Source: Embiotoca jacksoni (taxonomy: Eukaryota; Chordata; Actinopteri; Embiotocidae). Taken from it: a stretch of DNA of 64,000 nucleotides. A model generated the notes under the pieces. The model had not been told where the DNA came from and ran no database searches. It saw nothing but the letters and a program-made list of their open reading frames with translations. The stretch lies in NCBI GenBank assembly GCA_022577435.1, contig JAKOON010000123.1:124001-188000 (forward strand). Reading direction: 5' to 3'. Positions within the stretch are counted from its first letter, which is position 1. Every line of letters begins with the position of its first letter. A program made the position numbers and the translations under genes. Shown piece after piece: positions 48,031 through 59,100 of the stretch.

Positions 48031-48036
48031 TATAAA
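48031..48036 (+). promoter_or_regulatory. TATA box of fabp2
   Basis: TATAAA within GCATATAAATGC, 83 bp upstream of the ATG. This predicts transcription starting near 48060 and a 5' UTR of about 55-60 nt. Confidence 0.8.
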
Positions 48037-48118
48037 TGCAGGAGGCCGGTGGGCATTCGACGATCTCACGTTCTTTGCCAGAGAGCTTCACCGGCAGCCG
48101 CCTCCGACCCGACGAGCC

Positions 48119-48185
48119 ATGACGTTTAACGGAACCTGGAAGGTCGACCGCAACGACAACTATGACAAGTTCATGGAGAAGATGG
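48119..48185 (+). CDS. fabp2: fabp2 exon 1
   Basis: 67 coding nt from the ATG to a GTGAGT donor. It encodes the N-terminal beta-strand A signature GTWKVDRNDNYDKFMEKM. Confidence 0.95.
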
Positions 48186-49235
48186 GTGAGTGTGAGAGAG
48201 AGCACGCGAGTCCCTCCGTTAATGGGTGACTCGAGTCACGCCGTGTTTTCTTTTCCAATGCTCTGGCCTTATCAGCTAGTTTATGGAGGGCACCGCCATG
48301 TCAAGGCGTTTACACACAGTTTGACGGGGAGGTTTAATTCAGCTGCAGCAGCAGCATTCTTCTTTGGTCCCGGTGTAATACTCGGGAGACTTTTAGATCA
48401 ATTGCAAATTTACTTTGTAGTCGAGTGTTTTAATATCATCCAATAAATGCACAAAAAAAATTTTTTTAAAAAAAAGAAAAATCCTGCAACACGTTTCTGT
48501 TGTTTTTGTTGTTTACAAAAGAGATCAACGTGGTGAAACGCAAGCTGGCCGAGCACGACCACCTGAAGGTCACCTTCGAGCAGACCGGAGACAAGTTCCT
48601 CATCAAAGAGTCCAGCACCTTCCGCACCACAGACATCAACTTCACCCTGGGAGTCCAGTTCGACTACAGCCTGGCTGACGGCACTGAAGTCTCCGTGAGT
48701 GCCTCGAAGTGACTCACCGCGTTTCTGAAGCAGCAGAAGTCGGTTCGGGCGCTCCTTTCGTAAATAGTTTGCGTGAGGGGAAAGATTGACGGGTTCACCG
48801 TTCGTAGGAAAAGTGGACACCGTGGCCAACTGAAGCTGCAGCTGAAAGCGATGGAACAACTCCAGAGAATAATTACTCGCAGAGCTGGAGCGCGTACGGC
48901 AAATGTACACAAATGTGCTTCAGACCAGCTGTATTGTTTTTTTTTGTTTTTTTTTGCGCCCAGGGCTCGTGGGAGATGGAGGGTGACGTGCTGAAAGGCA
49001 AATTCAACAGGAAGGACAACGGCAAGGTCCTGACCACCACGAGGGCCGTGGTGGGCGGAGAGCTCGTGCAGGTCAGTAGGTCCAGATGTCTCTCATCAAT
49101 GCAAAAAAAAATGTTAATCACTGCAGATTTGTGTAAATAAAAGTCTCCGCGAACCGGTCCCGCCCTTCTGTCTCTCCCCTGCAGAGTTACAACTACGAAG
49201 GGGTGGATGCGAAGAGGATTTTCAAGAAGCAGTGA
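48119..49235 (+). CDS. fabp2: Intestinal fatty acid-binding protein, complete four-exon gene
   Basis: Exons 48119-48185, 48522-48694, 48964-49071 and 49185-49235 (67, 173, 108 and 51 nt), the usual FABP pattern, give 132 residues with no damage. The protein opens MTFNGTWKVDRNDNYDKFME and ends YEGVDAKRIFKKQ, which identifies intestinal FABP (FABP2) rather than other paralogues. Arg107 (106 in mature numbering), the buried carboxylate-binding arginine of this family, is present in the motif TTTRAVV. FABP2 is a 10-strand beta-barrel that carries long-chain fatty acids in enterocyte cytosol. Residue 23, formed across the exon 1/2 junction, is Glu where I expect Gly. A TATA box lies 83 bp upstream of the start codon and a poly(A) signal about 200 bp past the stop. 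Confidence 0.96.
48522..48694 (+). CDS. fabp2: fabp2 exon 2
   Basis: 173 nt after a CAAAAG acceptor, with a GTGAGT donor. It encodes INVVKRKLAEHDHLKVTFEQ through FDYSLADGTEVS. The acceptor two bases further on would break the frame, which fixes the border. Confidence 0.95.
48964..49071 (+). CDS. fabp2: fabp2 exon 3
   Basis: 108 nt after GCGCCCAG, with a GTCAGT donor. It encodes GSWEMEGDVLKGKFNRKDNG through GGELVQ, including Arg107. Confidence 0.95.
49185..49235 (+). CDS. fabp2: fabp2 exon 4 and stop
   Basis: 51 nt after CTGCAG, encoding SYNYEGVDAKRIFKKQ and a TGA stop. Confidence 0.95.
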   Translation, partial: SYNYEGVDAKRIFKKQ

Positions 49236-49437
49236 CCTGGATACTTGACTTCAGATGTTACTTTTGTATAGATGACACAATACGGATGTTTGTTTTTCTA
49301 ATGATGGGACATGGCCGAGTCGAGCGTATCCTAAAGACGCTTGATGACACATACATCACAAGGTTGTCATTTTAATAGTTTACAGAAACATTGTGAAACT
49401 ACAGCTGTATTGAATTGAGTTGAGTTTGTCTTTTCAA

Positions 49438-49443
49438 AATAAA
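49438..49443 (+). terminator. Poly(A) signal of fabp2
   Basis: AATAAA 203 bp past the stop codon, in an AT-rich 3' UTR. Confidence 0.7.
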
Positions 49444-50649
49444 AGAAGGAAAACAAGATCAAACTAATCTGTGAACCATCCTCTTTATATACTTGGGAAA
49501 ACAAACAGCTGATTCTAGTATGTGGAGCCGGGAAGTCAAGTAAATACAAATAGTTGGAGTGTGTGTGTGTGTGTGTGGGGAGGGGGGGGGGAGGCATCAC
49601 CATGACAACCAAAGACTATTTAAAAAGGGACTTTTCACCCGGAGTATAAGTATATTTTCTCACTTCCCTCTACTGACATGTGGCCTTTCAAACAATTTTA
49701 TTTGGTTTTGAGATATTCATCTGACTCTATTAGCACCCGAATACAATAAGGGTGACTGGAATTTCCTTTGAATTTTTTTTCCTGCATTGAAGAATGTCAT
49801 TACAAATCAAATTCAACTTCCCACCCAGAACAGACGTCACTGCTGAATTTTTGTTTTTGTTTTTATGTCATTTTAAATGTTGTGAGCAACACCAACAAAA
49901 GTCCATTAAATTCTGATTTCGAAAGATGAAAATGAGGGAAATGTGGTCTGAAACGATCATGTTTGGATATAACTACAAGTCAGTGAGACGCTGTTTCCTG
50001 TAATTTGGGTGAATAAATCCATGAAACATGTCTCAATCACAGAAACTTGACTTCCACGCATCGTTAACTGCCTCAAAACACCAGCAGTCACAGACTGAAG
50101 CAGCAAAAGTAATGATCCCTCGCAACATGAAACATATTAGATGTTGATACGCGTTTTTAAAAAGCCCTGAAATACGTACAATTTGCACCCAGTGGTTCTG
50201 CTGTACAATCTTTTAAATAAACAAATAAATCATAAAACAAACTTTCACGTGTCACTCAAGTCTAATGTCGGTGTTATTAAATGCATTGCATTAAATATGA
50301 ATGAATCAGACTTTACACCTGCATGTCACGCTGCCCGTTATGTCATCACGATGGAGCACAAAGATCGCCTCTGGTCGATGACTTTTTATGAGCGTCGTAA
50401 GATCATAATGGCGCTTGCAACATTTCGGCCTCCGCTGCGGCGGTGACCTCACAGAGTTCTGCCGTCATGTGCCGAACCTTGAGATCTATCTTCAGATCAC
50501 CCCGGGGAAATTCACCCCGTGATGGGCCTGTAGAAATATAGCAAACAATGCAATTCATTCAAGAGGGGAAAATCCTTTCAGTCAGGAGGGTGGGTGGAGG
50601 GTGGGTGGAGGGTGGGGAAGAATACGAGTTGGTCTGCAATGATCCTCTC

Positions 50650-51506
50650 TGACCACAAGAGGGCAACGTGTGCCTACATTTTAAATCAGAGTTGCACAAA
50701 TGTCAGCCACTGACAGTATTATGTAAAATGTTTTAGAAACTCTTTTGTATTGGGGGGGGGGGGGGGGGTGCAAAACCCTTCAGGTCAAAAAAAAAAAAAA
50801 GAGATAAAGCTGCAGCCTGATGCTGCATGATTAAAGTCAGCGATGTTACATGTGAACCAGTTACTGCTCACGACGTGCTGGAAGAGTACTAATAGTAAGT
50901 CTGGAGGATCCAAGCTGCCTTCTTTCATAGGGGAGTCACTATGGCGACGTTAGTATCCGTCATGCTGTGAATGTGAAATAGTTTAAAAGACTAATCCTGC
51001 CAGTACCAAATAAATATACATATAAAAGGTTATTCAAATAAAGTAATGCATATTCAAATGCTCACTTTAAAGGTGTAACAACTTGACTTCATAGTTGCGT
51101 TAATTAGGCACAAAATGAAAGGCGCAATCTTACAGCCACGGAAAATATTATGTCAAATATTATAAAAATTCTTTTGGATTAGCAGCAAAACACTTTAGAT
51201 CAAAAGATACAGCTAAAGCCTGATGAAGTGGCTTCATAATTAAAATATAGTTGTATTTAAAGCAATAACTGGGGTCAGTAATGTTAAATGTGAACCAGTT
51301 ACTGATTTGCTGTAGTATTAATAGCAGCTCTGTTCTCCAGAGGTCCAAGCTGTCTTCTACATAGTGAAGTCACCACGGCGATCCGAGCGTCTTTCATGCT
51401 GCATGTGGGTTGGGAAATAGTATGGACGACTATTCCTGCCAGTACGAACAAATATTTACGAACCGTCGGTTATTCAAATAAAATTGCTTCAGATCAAATG
51501 CAAAAA
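50650..51506 (+). repeat. Diverged tandem duplication, two units of about 430 bp
   Basis: Unit 1 (about 50650-51063) and unit 2 (about 51080-51506) align along their length. Shared landmarks are TATTATGT (50717 and 51146), TGTGAACCAGTTACTG, CCAAGCTG (50910 and 51345), CATGCTG, CCTGCCAGTAC and GGTTATTCAAATAAA. Offsets are 429-435 bp. Unit 1 holds a G-run that unit 2 lacks. No coding. Confidence 0.85.
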
Positions 51507-53966
51507 CTTAATCCGGTTAAAGTTTTATCGCCACGACACGATCCCAGTGACGGACTGATCGTTTCCGAGCTCGACCACGCGAGACGTGAACACGTCGACT
51601 CGATGCGCGACCGATAACCAACAACCAGAAAGCGTACCGTCGTCCCGACGGACGCCCCGCCCGCCCAAATCTGGACCGCCACGGACATCGATCGGCCGCG
51701 GCTCCCCGCCGAGTCCTGAGTGGCACCCTCTTTCATGGAGGTAAAAGCTTGCCGCGCACGAGGCTAATCTGGGCGGAGGCAGGGCTGCTTTGAACACCGG
51801 TTTTCCCCCCGAACCCGCCGCGGGGAGGGGACGTCCCGCGAGACCCTTCAGACGCTGGGAGGCTGAACAGATTTTCGAGCGAGGGAAAAAGGAGGGCTTG
51901 GCGGGCCTCCGTCCTTTGTGTTCAGATGCGCGGTCCAAAGTGATTCTTCATGCTTTCGCATTTTTAAAATCGGCGACATCGTGAGACACATCTATCCCGC
52001 TGATACTCGCGTACAAATGGGATGATCAGTCAGTAAAATATAATGGATTGTAACAGATTTAAGGGCCAGCAATATATGAAATAGCTCAGATTTAGATATT
52101 AAACTTAAAAGCAGCGGCATATAATGAAACGTAACTATCGGCACTGTCGTATTGCGACTTTTTACTGTCGTAAAGAACGCGTTTTGTTCATCCAGCGCTG
52201 ATTATGGGAGTCTACTGTAAAATGAATGCTGTAATGTCACTATGCAACCATCGGGAAGCGCTGTGGAGCTCTTTACTTCACTTCCTGGGAGAAAAGGTCC
52301 TCAGTTGGTCTATGATGTCATCCTCGAGTCGAGTTATCGTATGACACGCACCCTATTTTCACAACAAAAAGAAACACGCCCGCACGCACGCGCACCGATA
52401 TAATTATCGGATCTCAACTCAAATTATTAAAATAATATGTACTTATCTGGAGATCTGGCGGAGAAGGCTGCAGGAGCATGAAATCAGTGAGAAACAGAAA
52501 AGTCGTGGGAGAGTGAGCCCTCGGTGTTTTGATTGCTGTGAGACAGGAGGGCGCTGAGGGGGGGGCGGGGGGGGGCCACCCAAGGAAGCTGTGGATGAGA
52601 CCAGAGAAGGATGAGGGGGGGAAAGTAAGACGAGGTAGACGGGGGGGGGGGGACAAGAGAGCGTGGGGACAAAGGGAACACGGAGAGGACAGCGCAGGAA
52701 GAAAAAGCCACTCCTCGCCTCCCCTCCCATCCCTCCCTCCCATCCCATCCCTCCCTCTCCCACTCTCTCCTCTTCTGCCCTACCAGCTGTGAAATCAAAT
52801 TCACTGACTCACTCCGAAGGCGTCGGCTTATCTGAAGGAGTAACGATCACAAAAGACACGGACGAGCGCGGCGGGGAGTGTCGCGGCTTTTGGTTGGGCA
52901 ACGTTTCCAAGAAGACGCGGTCCCGTTTTGGCCAATCGCTGCCCAGACGATGACTGTGCAGGCCTCTGCAGACAGACGCAGCCTCCCGGATGATGACTCA
53001 GGATTTAGTCAGTGCCGAATACCGTATCAGCAGGGGGGAGGGGGGGTTTGCATGATTATTCACGGGGAACAACGGAAGAATAAAGTATTTTTTTCTGATT
53101 ATCTATACGTATTTTGGGGTATTTTCTTTTTTTTTATTGGCCAGCTATTTTTAGACAGGAGAGAGCAGAGGGTGACAGAAATCCAGTTATCTTCAACGCC
53201 TCTTCGGTACGAATGAAGGGAACCGAGTCGTCCTTTTCACTCCCAACTTCACGTGAGCGGTGAGAAGAAGCCGGTCGCACCAGGTGGACGGTCAGTTTCC
53301 TCAAAGGCAGATTGAAAAGGATTTTTTTTTTTTTTTTTTGTCGATTGCTTTTTGAAAACTCTCTTATTTAAAAAGTTTGCCCACCTCGATAAGTGAGACA
53401 GAAGGCAAGAGTGGGAACGGTTAGCAAAAAAGTGACGTGTGAACTACAGATTTGAATCTTCAAAATCGATTAGTGCATGCGACTTTCGTTCTTCCTTATT
53501 TCTTACCCCTTTTTTTTTCTTTTTTTTTTTACTGCCGCCTGCTTGTAATGCATCACTCCCATCAGAAGGTGGCGGTAATGCGCCTGAAAGCTGCCTGCCA
53601 GCCGCCATTAAATAAACACAGGGGGGGGGCAAATATTCCAAGAAAAATCAGAACTAATACTTAAATTGATCCATATCTTACTGTAACTTAATAGTGAGTT
53701 GATGTGGGCGATGACGTCATTCATCTCTTAACTTTGCCAACGACCTAAACTCACTGAAGTCAATGGATAGAATTGAAAGGCCAAAAAAATGTCTGTTGCT
53801 ATATTTCCTGCATTTTTTTTTCTTTCTCAATTTGTTTACTTGAATGTTCCCGTTTTAATTGTTATTTTTCCACGACTATCATCTACTAACGTTTAAACAT
53901 ACCCGTGTTTTCTTCTCCATCTCTTCTTCCTTGGTTACTGGCGGACTACCGACACTAACGGTGCAC

Positions 53967-53981
53967 ACCGCCACCTGCTGG
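53967..53981 (-). promoter_or_regulatory. CTCF-like motif
   Basis: CCAGCAGGTGGCGGT on the minus strand fits the full CTCF consensus. A weaker inverted copy (AGAAGGTGGCGGTA) lies near 53567. Confidence 0.4.
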
Positions 53982-54632
53982 AAGCTATGTGTATGTGTGT
54001 GTATGTGTGTGTGTGTGTAGGCCTTTTTATAGGCCTTTTAAACAGCAGACATGATAACTTCAGTTTTAATGTAATGACCATCTTAGTAACTCGCACTTCT
54101 CTAAAAATGATAATAATAATAATAATAATTGGTAATAATGATCATTATTATTTCAAGGGGTGCTCTGATGAAATTTAGGTCTACTTGCTAAAACAAAAAA
54201 AAACAAAAAAAATTAAAATGACAAAACCTTCAATGAACTAATGTTTTAAATACACGAAGAACACCGTGAATCTTTTAGACGCTCTTCGTGATGTTTTGGC
54301 AATAATTTCACCGCAAGAAAACCCCCCGGGTGACGTAGTTTGGTGGAGGAAAGAAGGCAAACCGAAGGGACCGATTGTCCCAAGCAGCGGATGGAATCCA
54401 AGGCAGCGGGTTTTGGAAATTGAACTCCGGTTTCGACTGTTTGTCAGACGCTGCTCAGCGAGAGGACATTCTGCCGCTGGAGGAGGAGGACGAGGACGAG
54501 CGAGAGGCGGGGGGGGGGACGGGACGGGACAGAAAACACCTCTTTAATGGACTTGTCAAAGGGAGTAACACCATTACCAAGTGTTGCCAGTTGGGTGTAT
54601 GCATGCATGCACCCAGATGAATATGCACACTT

Positions 54633-54633
<1 letters not shown>

Positions 54634-54670
<37 letters not shown>
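54634..54670 (+). repeat. (CA)n microsatellite
   Basis: About 18 CA units after a GCATGCATGC palindrome. Confidence 0.93.
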
Positions 54671-54674
<4 letters not shown>

Positions 54675-56005
54675 CTCTGACACCCTGCATGAACACCACC
54701 ACCCCTCCCACCACCACCACCACCCACCCCCCCGGGCGAGGACGAGTTGCATGTCATGTGAGAAGCTGCTGTGTGCCACCTGGTGTGACCGAGCAGACGG
54801 AGGAGAGCGGAGACAGCGAACGGATGAAATAAATTGGCTTTGGCCTCTTGTCTCAGGAGTAGCCCCCCCCCCCCCCCTCTCCCCCCCCCCCCCCCTCCGG
54901 GTTGGACGGGCTATTCTTACAGAGGGCAGCGAGAGGTCTGCAGCTCCCCCGGCACACAAACCACTTTATAGGATCCCACACCGTGTTTCGACGCTCTCCT
55001 GGGATCGAGTGGGGAGGTGGGAGGGGGAGGAGGGAGAGGAGGGGGGGGGGGGGGGGAAGAGAGGTGTTATCCAATGACAAGTGTGAGAGAGAGAGAGAGA
55101 GAGAGAGAGGAAATGGGAGCTGCATGCAGGTGGATTTTTTTTTTTAAATTTTTTTTATGTGGGTATAAAAAGGCAACTTCTGTAAGTGCAGGAATAATGA
55201 CCATATCCAGTCTTAATTCTCTTTAATACGAAGGCCCACAGCGGCACCGCTCAGGAGGGAAAGCCGCTTTAAGCCTCGCATTAGCCGACGCAGGGTTATT
55301 TGGCCGTTTCCGAACTTCCCAAAGCGTTTCATTTTCTTTTGCATTTTCCACACCACATTTGTAAAACGCTATTCACTTTTGCGGTTCGCGTTACAAGATG
55401 AAGCGTATTTCTGGAACCTCCGGGGCGACTGACTGTTCTTCTCGCCGGCGCGCGTCGCCCTAAAACGGAGGAACCATTGAGTTTGCCGTCGTGACGTCAC
55501 GTTCGAGTAAAAGCGAAAAAGACTCGGCAGAAATGCGATAGCACAACAGCAGCTCAGCGGCTCCGCGGACATCTCTCTCGCACACTTTTTTTTTTAGTAA
55601 CTGACTGGAGGTTAAATATAATTGTGAGGCTGTGAAACTTAATTTATTTCTATTTCATCTGTAATATTTTGATTTTGAGGGGGGGGGGGGCCGTATTTCA
55701 AATATTCTTCATCTGGTTAAGAAACATTCAGAAAATAAACATGTCATGACAGCGGGGATAATGTCAATCTTTAATGGCAGATGGCCTGAAATGTCTTCAT
55801 TTTAACATTTTCATAAAAACTTCTCATTTTGATCACCTTTTTTTTTTTTTTTTTTTTTTTTTTTTGTGTTTCAAACAAACAAACCCCTGCAAATCACGGA
55901 AATACAGTTTCTCCTTACAGCGGCCGAAGTACATAAATATCAACAGTACTGTATGCATTGAGAAAAAGAAAAAGAAGAACACACACATGCCGTGAACATG
56001 CACAG

Positions 56006-56006
<1 letters not shown>

Positions 56007-56064
<58 letters not shown>
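56007..56064 (+). repeat. (CA)n microsatellite
   Basis: About 28 CA units. Confidence 0.97.
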
Positions 56065-56066
<2 letters not shown>

Positions 56067-57954
56067 GCTACACACACGTTATACTGAAACAAGTTAAAGG
56101 AATATTTTTCATTGATAAAAGGACGGATCATCAGATTAATTTCCAGGAACTTCTGTACCATACTGCTGGCAAAACACAAAAAGATCCATTCGTTCCAAAG
56201 AGCATTTTTTTTTGTTGTTGTTTTTTTTTTTTTTCTTCCTCTGGATTTCACAGTGAATTATGTAGGTAAAACAGTATTCACACATCACGTACAGTTTGTT
56301 CCAATCGGACCGATACGAACCAAAAAAAAAAAAAAAAAGAAGTTCTAGAAAATTAACCAAATGAATATAACAATTAAACAATAATACTTACAATGAATTA
56401 TATGATGGGCATCTTCTAGGAACTTTAAAAAGACAATACCCATAAAAACACACGCGCACACATTTTTATAAATACTTGTTCTAATAAATCTGGTGCCGCA
56501 CTCGGCTTAAAAAAATGTCGGTAAAAGCAACAAAAACAAAAAAAAAAAAAAAACGCTTCAGAAAATCAGTTGATATGATATATATGATGCATATTATCAT
56601 TATTCGTTACAAACACCGACTACTGTATATGATTCAACCAGTCCACAGCTGGGCTAAACATTACAGGGAACATTGTTTTTCTTACAGTATCTCAGTTTTT
56701 TTGTTTTGTTTTTTGTTTTGATTGTCACATCACGGTGAAATGTGACTTAGCCTCATCAGAAAAGAAAAAAAAGAATCAGGCGTCTGTTCGCGCACAAACG
56801 CAACATGAAGGAGAATTTCGGCGTCAAAATGTCACCGAAATGCGATCAGTCGATGATATGTCACACGGCGGAGACGTTATTGCAGGCCCAGAAAGACACA
56901 AGATTACAAAAGATTATTTTTGTTGTTTTTTTGTTTTTTTTAGTTTCCAACACTCCAATCATCGCTATGTAAAATTCAAACTTTACAAAAAGCAGGTTGA
57001 ATCACGTCGGCTCCCTAAAAATAGACAAAAGAGACAAATTGCTTTAAGTGAATATCCTTTTTGGATGCAGAGTGGCTCTTTGGAGTGACACCAAAAAGGG
57101 ACATGCAGCAAAAAAAAAAAAATAATGTCATACTTCATAAGAAATCAGACTGAGGACTACAAAGCAGTCAAAAATGGAATAATTCCACCAGCCTAGATTG
57201 CTCTCCAGTGTGTAAAAAAAAAAAAAAAAAATGCCTTTGGTCTTTTGTTTCTCTATACTGTGCTGCTGTCCTCCCGCTACGCGGCGAAGGAGCAAAAAAA
57301 AATAAAATTCCTAATTATAGCGGAGCTGGGTTTGCCTCGTGTCTCTGGGGTCGCTCTACCTTCACCGGCGATGGCTTATTCCTGTCGATGCCTCTTTCTA
57401 ACACATCCGATTACCTCAAAATGCAAAAAAAAAACAAAAAAAAAAACCCCGACGAGAGCTGGGACCGGGCGTGTCCCGCCACTCGGCGTTCGCGTCGCCG
57501 CACGGCCGACCGGACGAGAAGGGCTTTCCGCGTTGAGCTTTCGTCGCACGAGCGAGCCGCTTATTTTTTTTTTTTTTATAACAGCACAAAAAAAAAACAT
57601 AAAAAGGGCAAAGAAAAGAACAGTATGAAAGATCCTCACACACTTTTAGCACAACAGAAACCAGTCGAAACAAAACCATTTCAAACGTCGTCTCGATTAC
57701 AAAAATACCTTTTTGTATTTCTTTAAAATATCTAAAAATGTACAGCATTGGGGTTGTTTTTTTTTTCTCTTTTTTTTTTTGCAAAGTCATGCTTCAACAT
57801 GTATTTAATAATCATAATAACATTAATATGAATGATATACAGAATAGTAATAATTATAGTCATATAACTACATTACCCAGAAGCACTTTGGCCACACTTC
57901 CGTACGTCTGGCCTTGCTAAGTGGCTGCATAACACGCGCTCGCGCTCCTTTCGG

Positions 57955-58015
57955 CGGGTCCCCCCGTCTTTTGCCCCTCGCGCGCCCCCGAAGTGCAAAA
58001 GACGGGGGGGACCCG
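57955..58015. repeat. Long GC-rich hairpin
   Basis: CGGGTCCCCCCGTCTTTTGC (57955-57974) pairs with 57995-58015 over 20 bp with a single bulged G. The loop is 20 nt and C-rich. Confidence 0.88.
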
Positions 58016-58078
58016 ATAACGTTCGGACGGGGGCGACCGGCGAAACGGAGGCGGCGCGTTCGGCGACGGTACCGGTAC

Positions 58079-58134
58079 CTTTCGCGGAGCCGTCAAAGAG
58101 GAAGGAGGTGTTGCCAAAGCGCTGCCCGTAAAAT
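58079..58134 (-). CDS. Candidate unassigned exon
   Basis: On the minus strand a pyrimidine-rich ATACTCCAG acceptor precedes a frame reading FYGQRFGNTSFLFDGSAK, then a possible GTACCG donor. The peptide looks protein-like but I do not recognise the gene. If the donor is not used the frame runs on into a GC-rich hairpin, which speaks against coding. Could be spurious. Confidence 0.2.
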
Positions 58135-58326
58135 CTGGAGTATGTAACAGTATAAAAAAAAAAATAATAATAATTAAAAAAACAAAAGAAAGAGGGACAT
58201 TTTGGGGAGAGGTGGAGGAGGAGGAGGAGGGAGGGGGAGGAGGGGGGGCTCGATGTGTGATGGAGGCTGGGGGGCGGGGAGGGGGGGGGGTCCAGTATGT
58301 CCTGAGGCCCATGAGGATGCTGCTGC

Positions 58327-58381
<55 letters not shown>
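58327..58381 (+). repeat. (GA)n microsatellite
   Basis: About 27 GA units within a longer purine-rich stretch (about 58190-58420). Confidence 0.97.
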
Positions 58382-58384
<3 letters not shown>

Positions 58385-58520
58385 GAAAAAAAGCAACACA
58401 AAAAAAAAAGGAAGAAAGCAGTGAGGTTGCCATGGTTACCACACCTGAACCTTGTACACTAATGACAACACAGCGGATCACGTGGAACTGTTGCACGACA
58501 TATTCTTACACTCATAAAAA

Positions 58521-58522
58521 TC

Positions 58523-58600
<78 letters not shown>
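58521..58600 (+). repeat. (CA)n microsatellite
   Basis: About 38 CA units with one CG interruption near the left end. Confidence 0.97.
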
Positions 58601-58602
<2 letters not shown>

Positions 58603-58772
58603 TCATATCACAAATATCAACTACTGCGTTTCTGGTGTTTGTTTTTAAAACATTTTCAGTTGAGCAAAAAGCTCAAACACACACAGATGAAAGTTGACAC
58701 CGTGTCAATATGCCTGTTGCGGTAATGTTCATTCCAGCAGATGTCTTCGGCAGTGTGACACTGTCTCCTTTA

Positions 58773-58775
<3 letters not shown>

Positions 58776-58809
<34 letters not shown>
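58776..58809 (+). repeat. (TA)n microsatellite
   Basis: About 16 TA units. Confidence 0.93.
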
Positions 58810-58812
<3 letters not shown>

Positions 58813-58916
58813 TAAAAAAAGGGACTTTCACACCTGTTTCTGCAAATCTACACTTTTCAAATCGGACGACAGACCACGGGGGGAGGGGGGGGGGGGGAGA
58901 GAGAGAGAGAGAGAGA

Positions 58917-59100
58917 CGACGCTGGTGCGGCGGGCCCGAGGCGAGACCCTCGCCCGGGGAGCCCCGAACCTGTTAAACTCACCGACGGTGCGCTGCTCCG
59001 AGAGCCGGAGTCGGGTCGGTCCTCCTGGTTTCCGACGGGACACGAGAGCCAGTCAGCAACGCCCGTCACAGCCGGCCGCGGCCACCATCACACATCAGGA
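58917..59100 (-). other. CpG-rich block with a minus-strand splice donor, possible first exon
   Basis: About 180 bp rich in CG. On the minus strand it ends with CGCACCGTCG followed by GTGAGTTTAAC, a good donor. No long open frame from an ATG crosses the donor, so if real it would be mostly 5' UTR. Confidence 0.25.

Larger units (their letters stand above)
49444..57954. other. Intergenic DNA downstream of fabp2
   Basis: It holds the tandem duplication, a GC-rich stretch at about 51.5-51.95 kb, alternating G-rich and C-rich tracts (52.55-52.78 and 54.48-55.06 kb), a block with GATGACTCAG and CCAAT at 52.84-53.03 kb, and AT-rich DNA at 55.6-57.8 kb that could be a long 3' UTR. No gene recognised. 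Confidence 0.45.

Noticed and set aside
51525..51938. 137-codon open frame in GC-rich DNA
   Set aside because: Open because of GC richness; the translation (Pro/Arg/Gly-rich) shows no domain.
54100..54155. ATAATGATCATTAT palindrome in an (AAT)n region
   Set aside because: Explained by simple AT-rich trinucleotide repeat structure.
58321..58440. Peptide from the (CT)n acceptor onward (starting GSSILMGLRTYWT) as a coding exon
   Set aside because: Only about 40 bp of ordinary sequence precedes a proline/serine low-complexity run; too little to call, so kept only as a finding.
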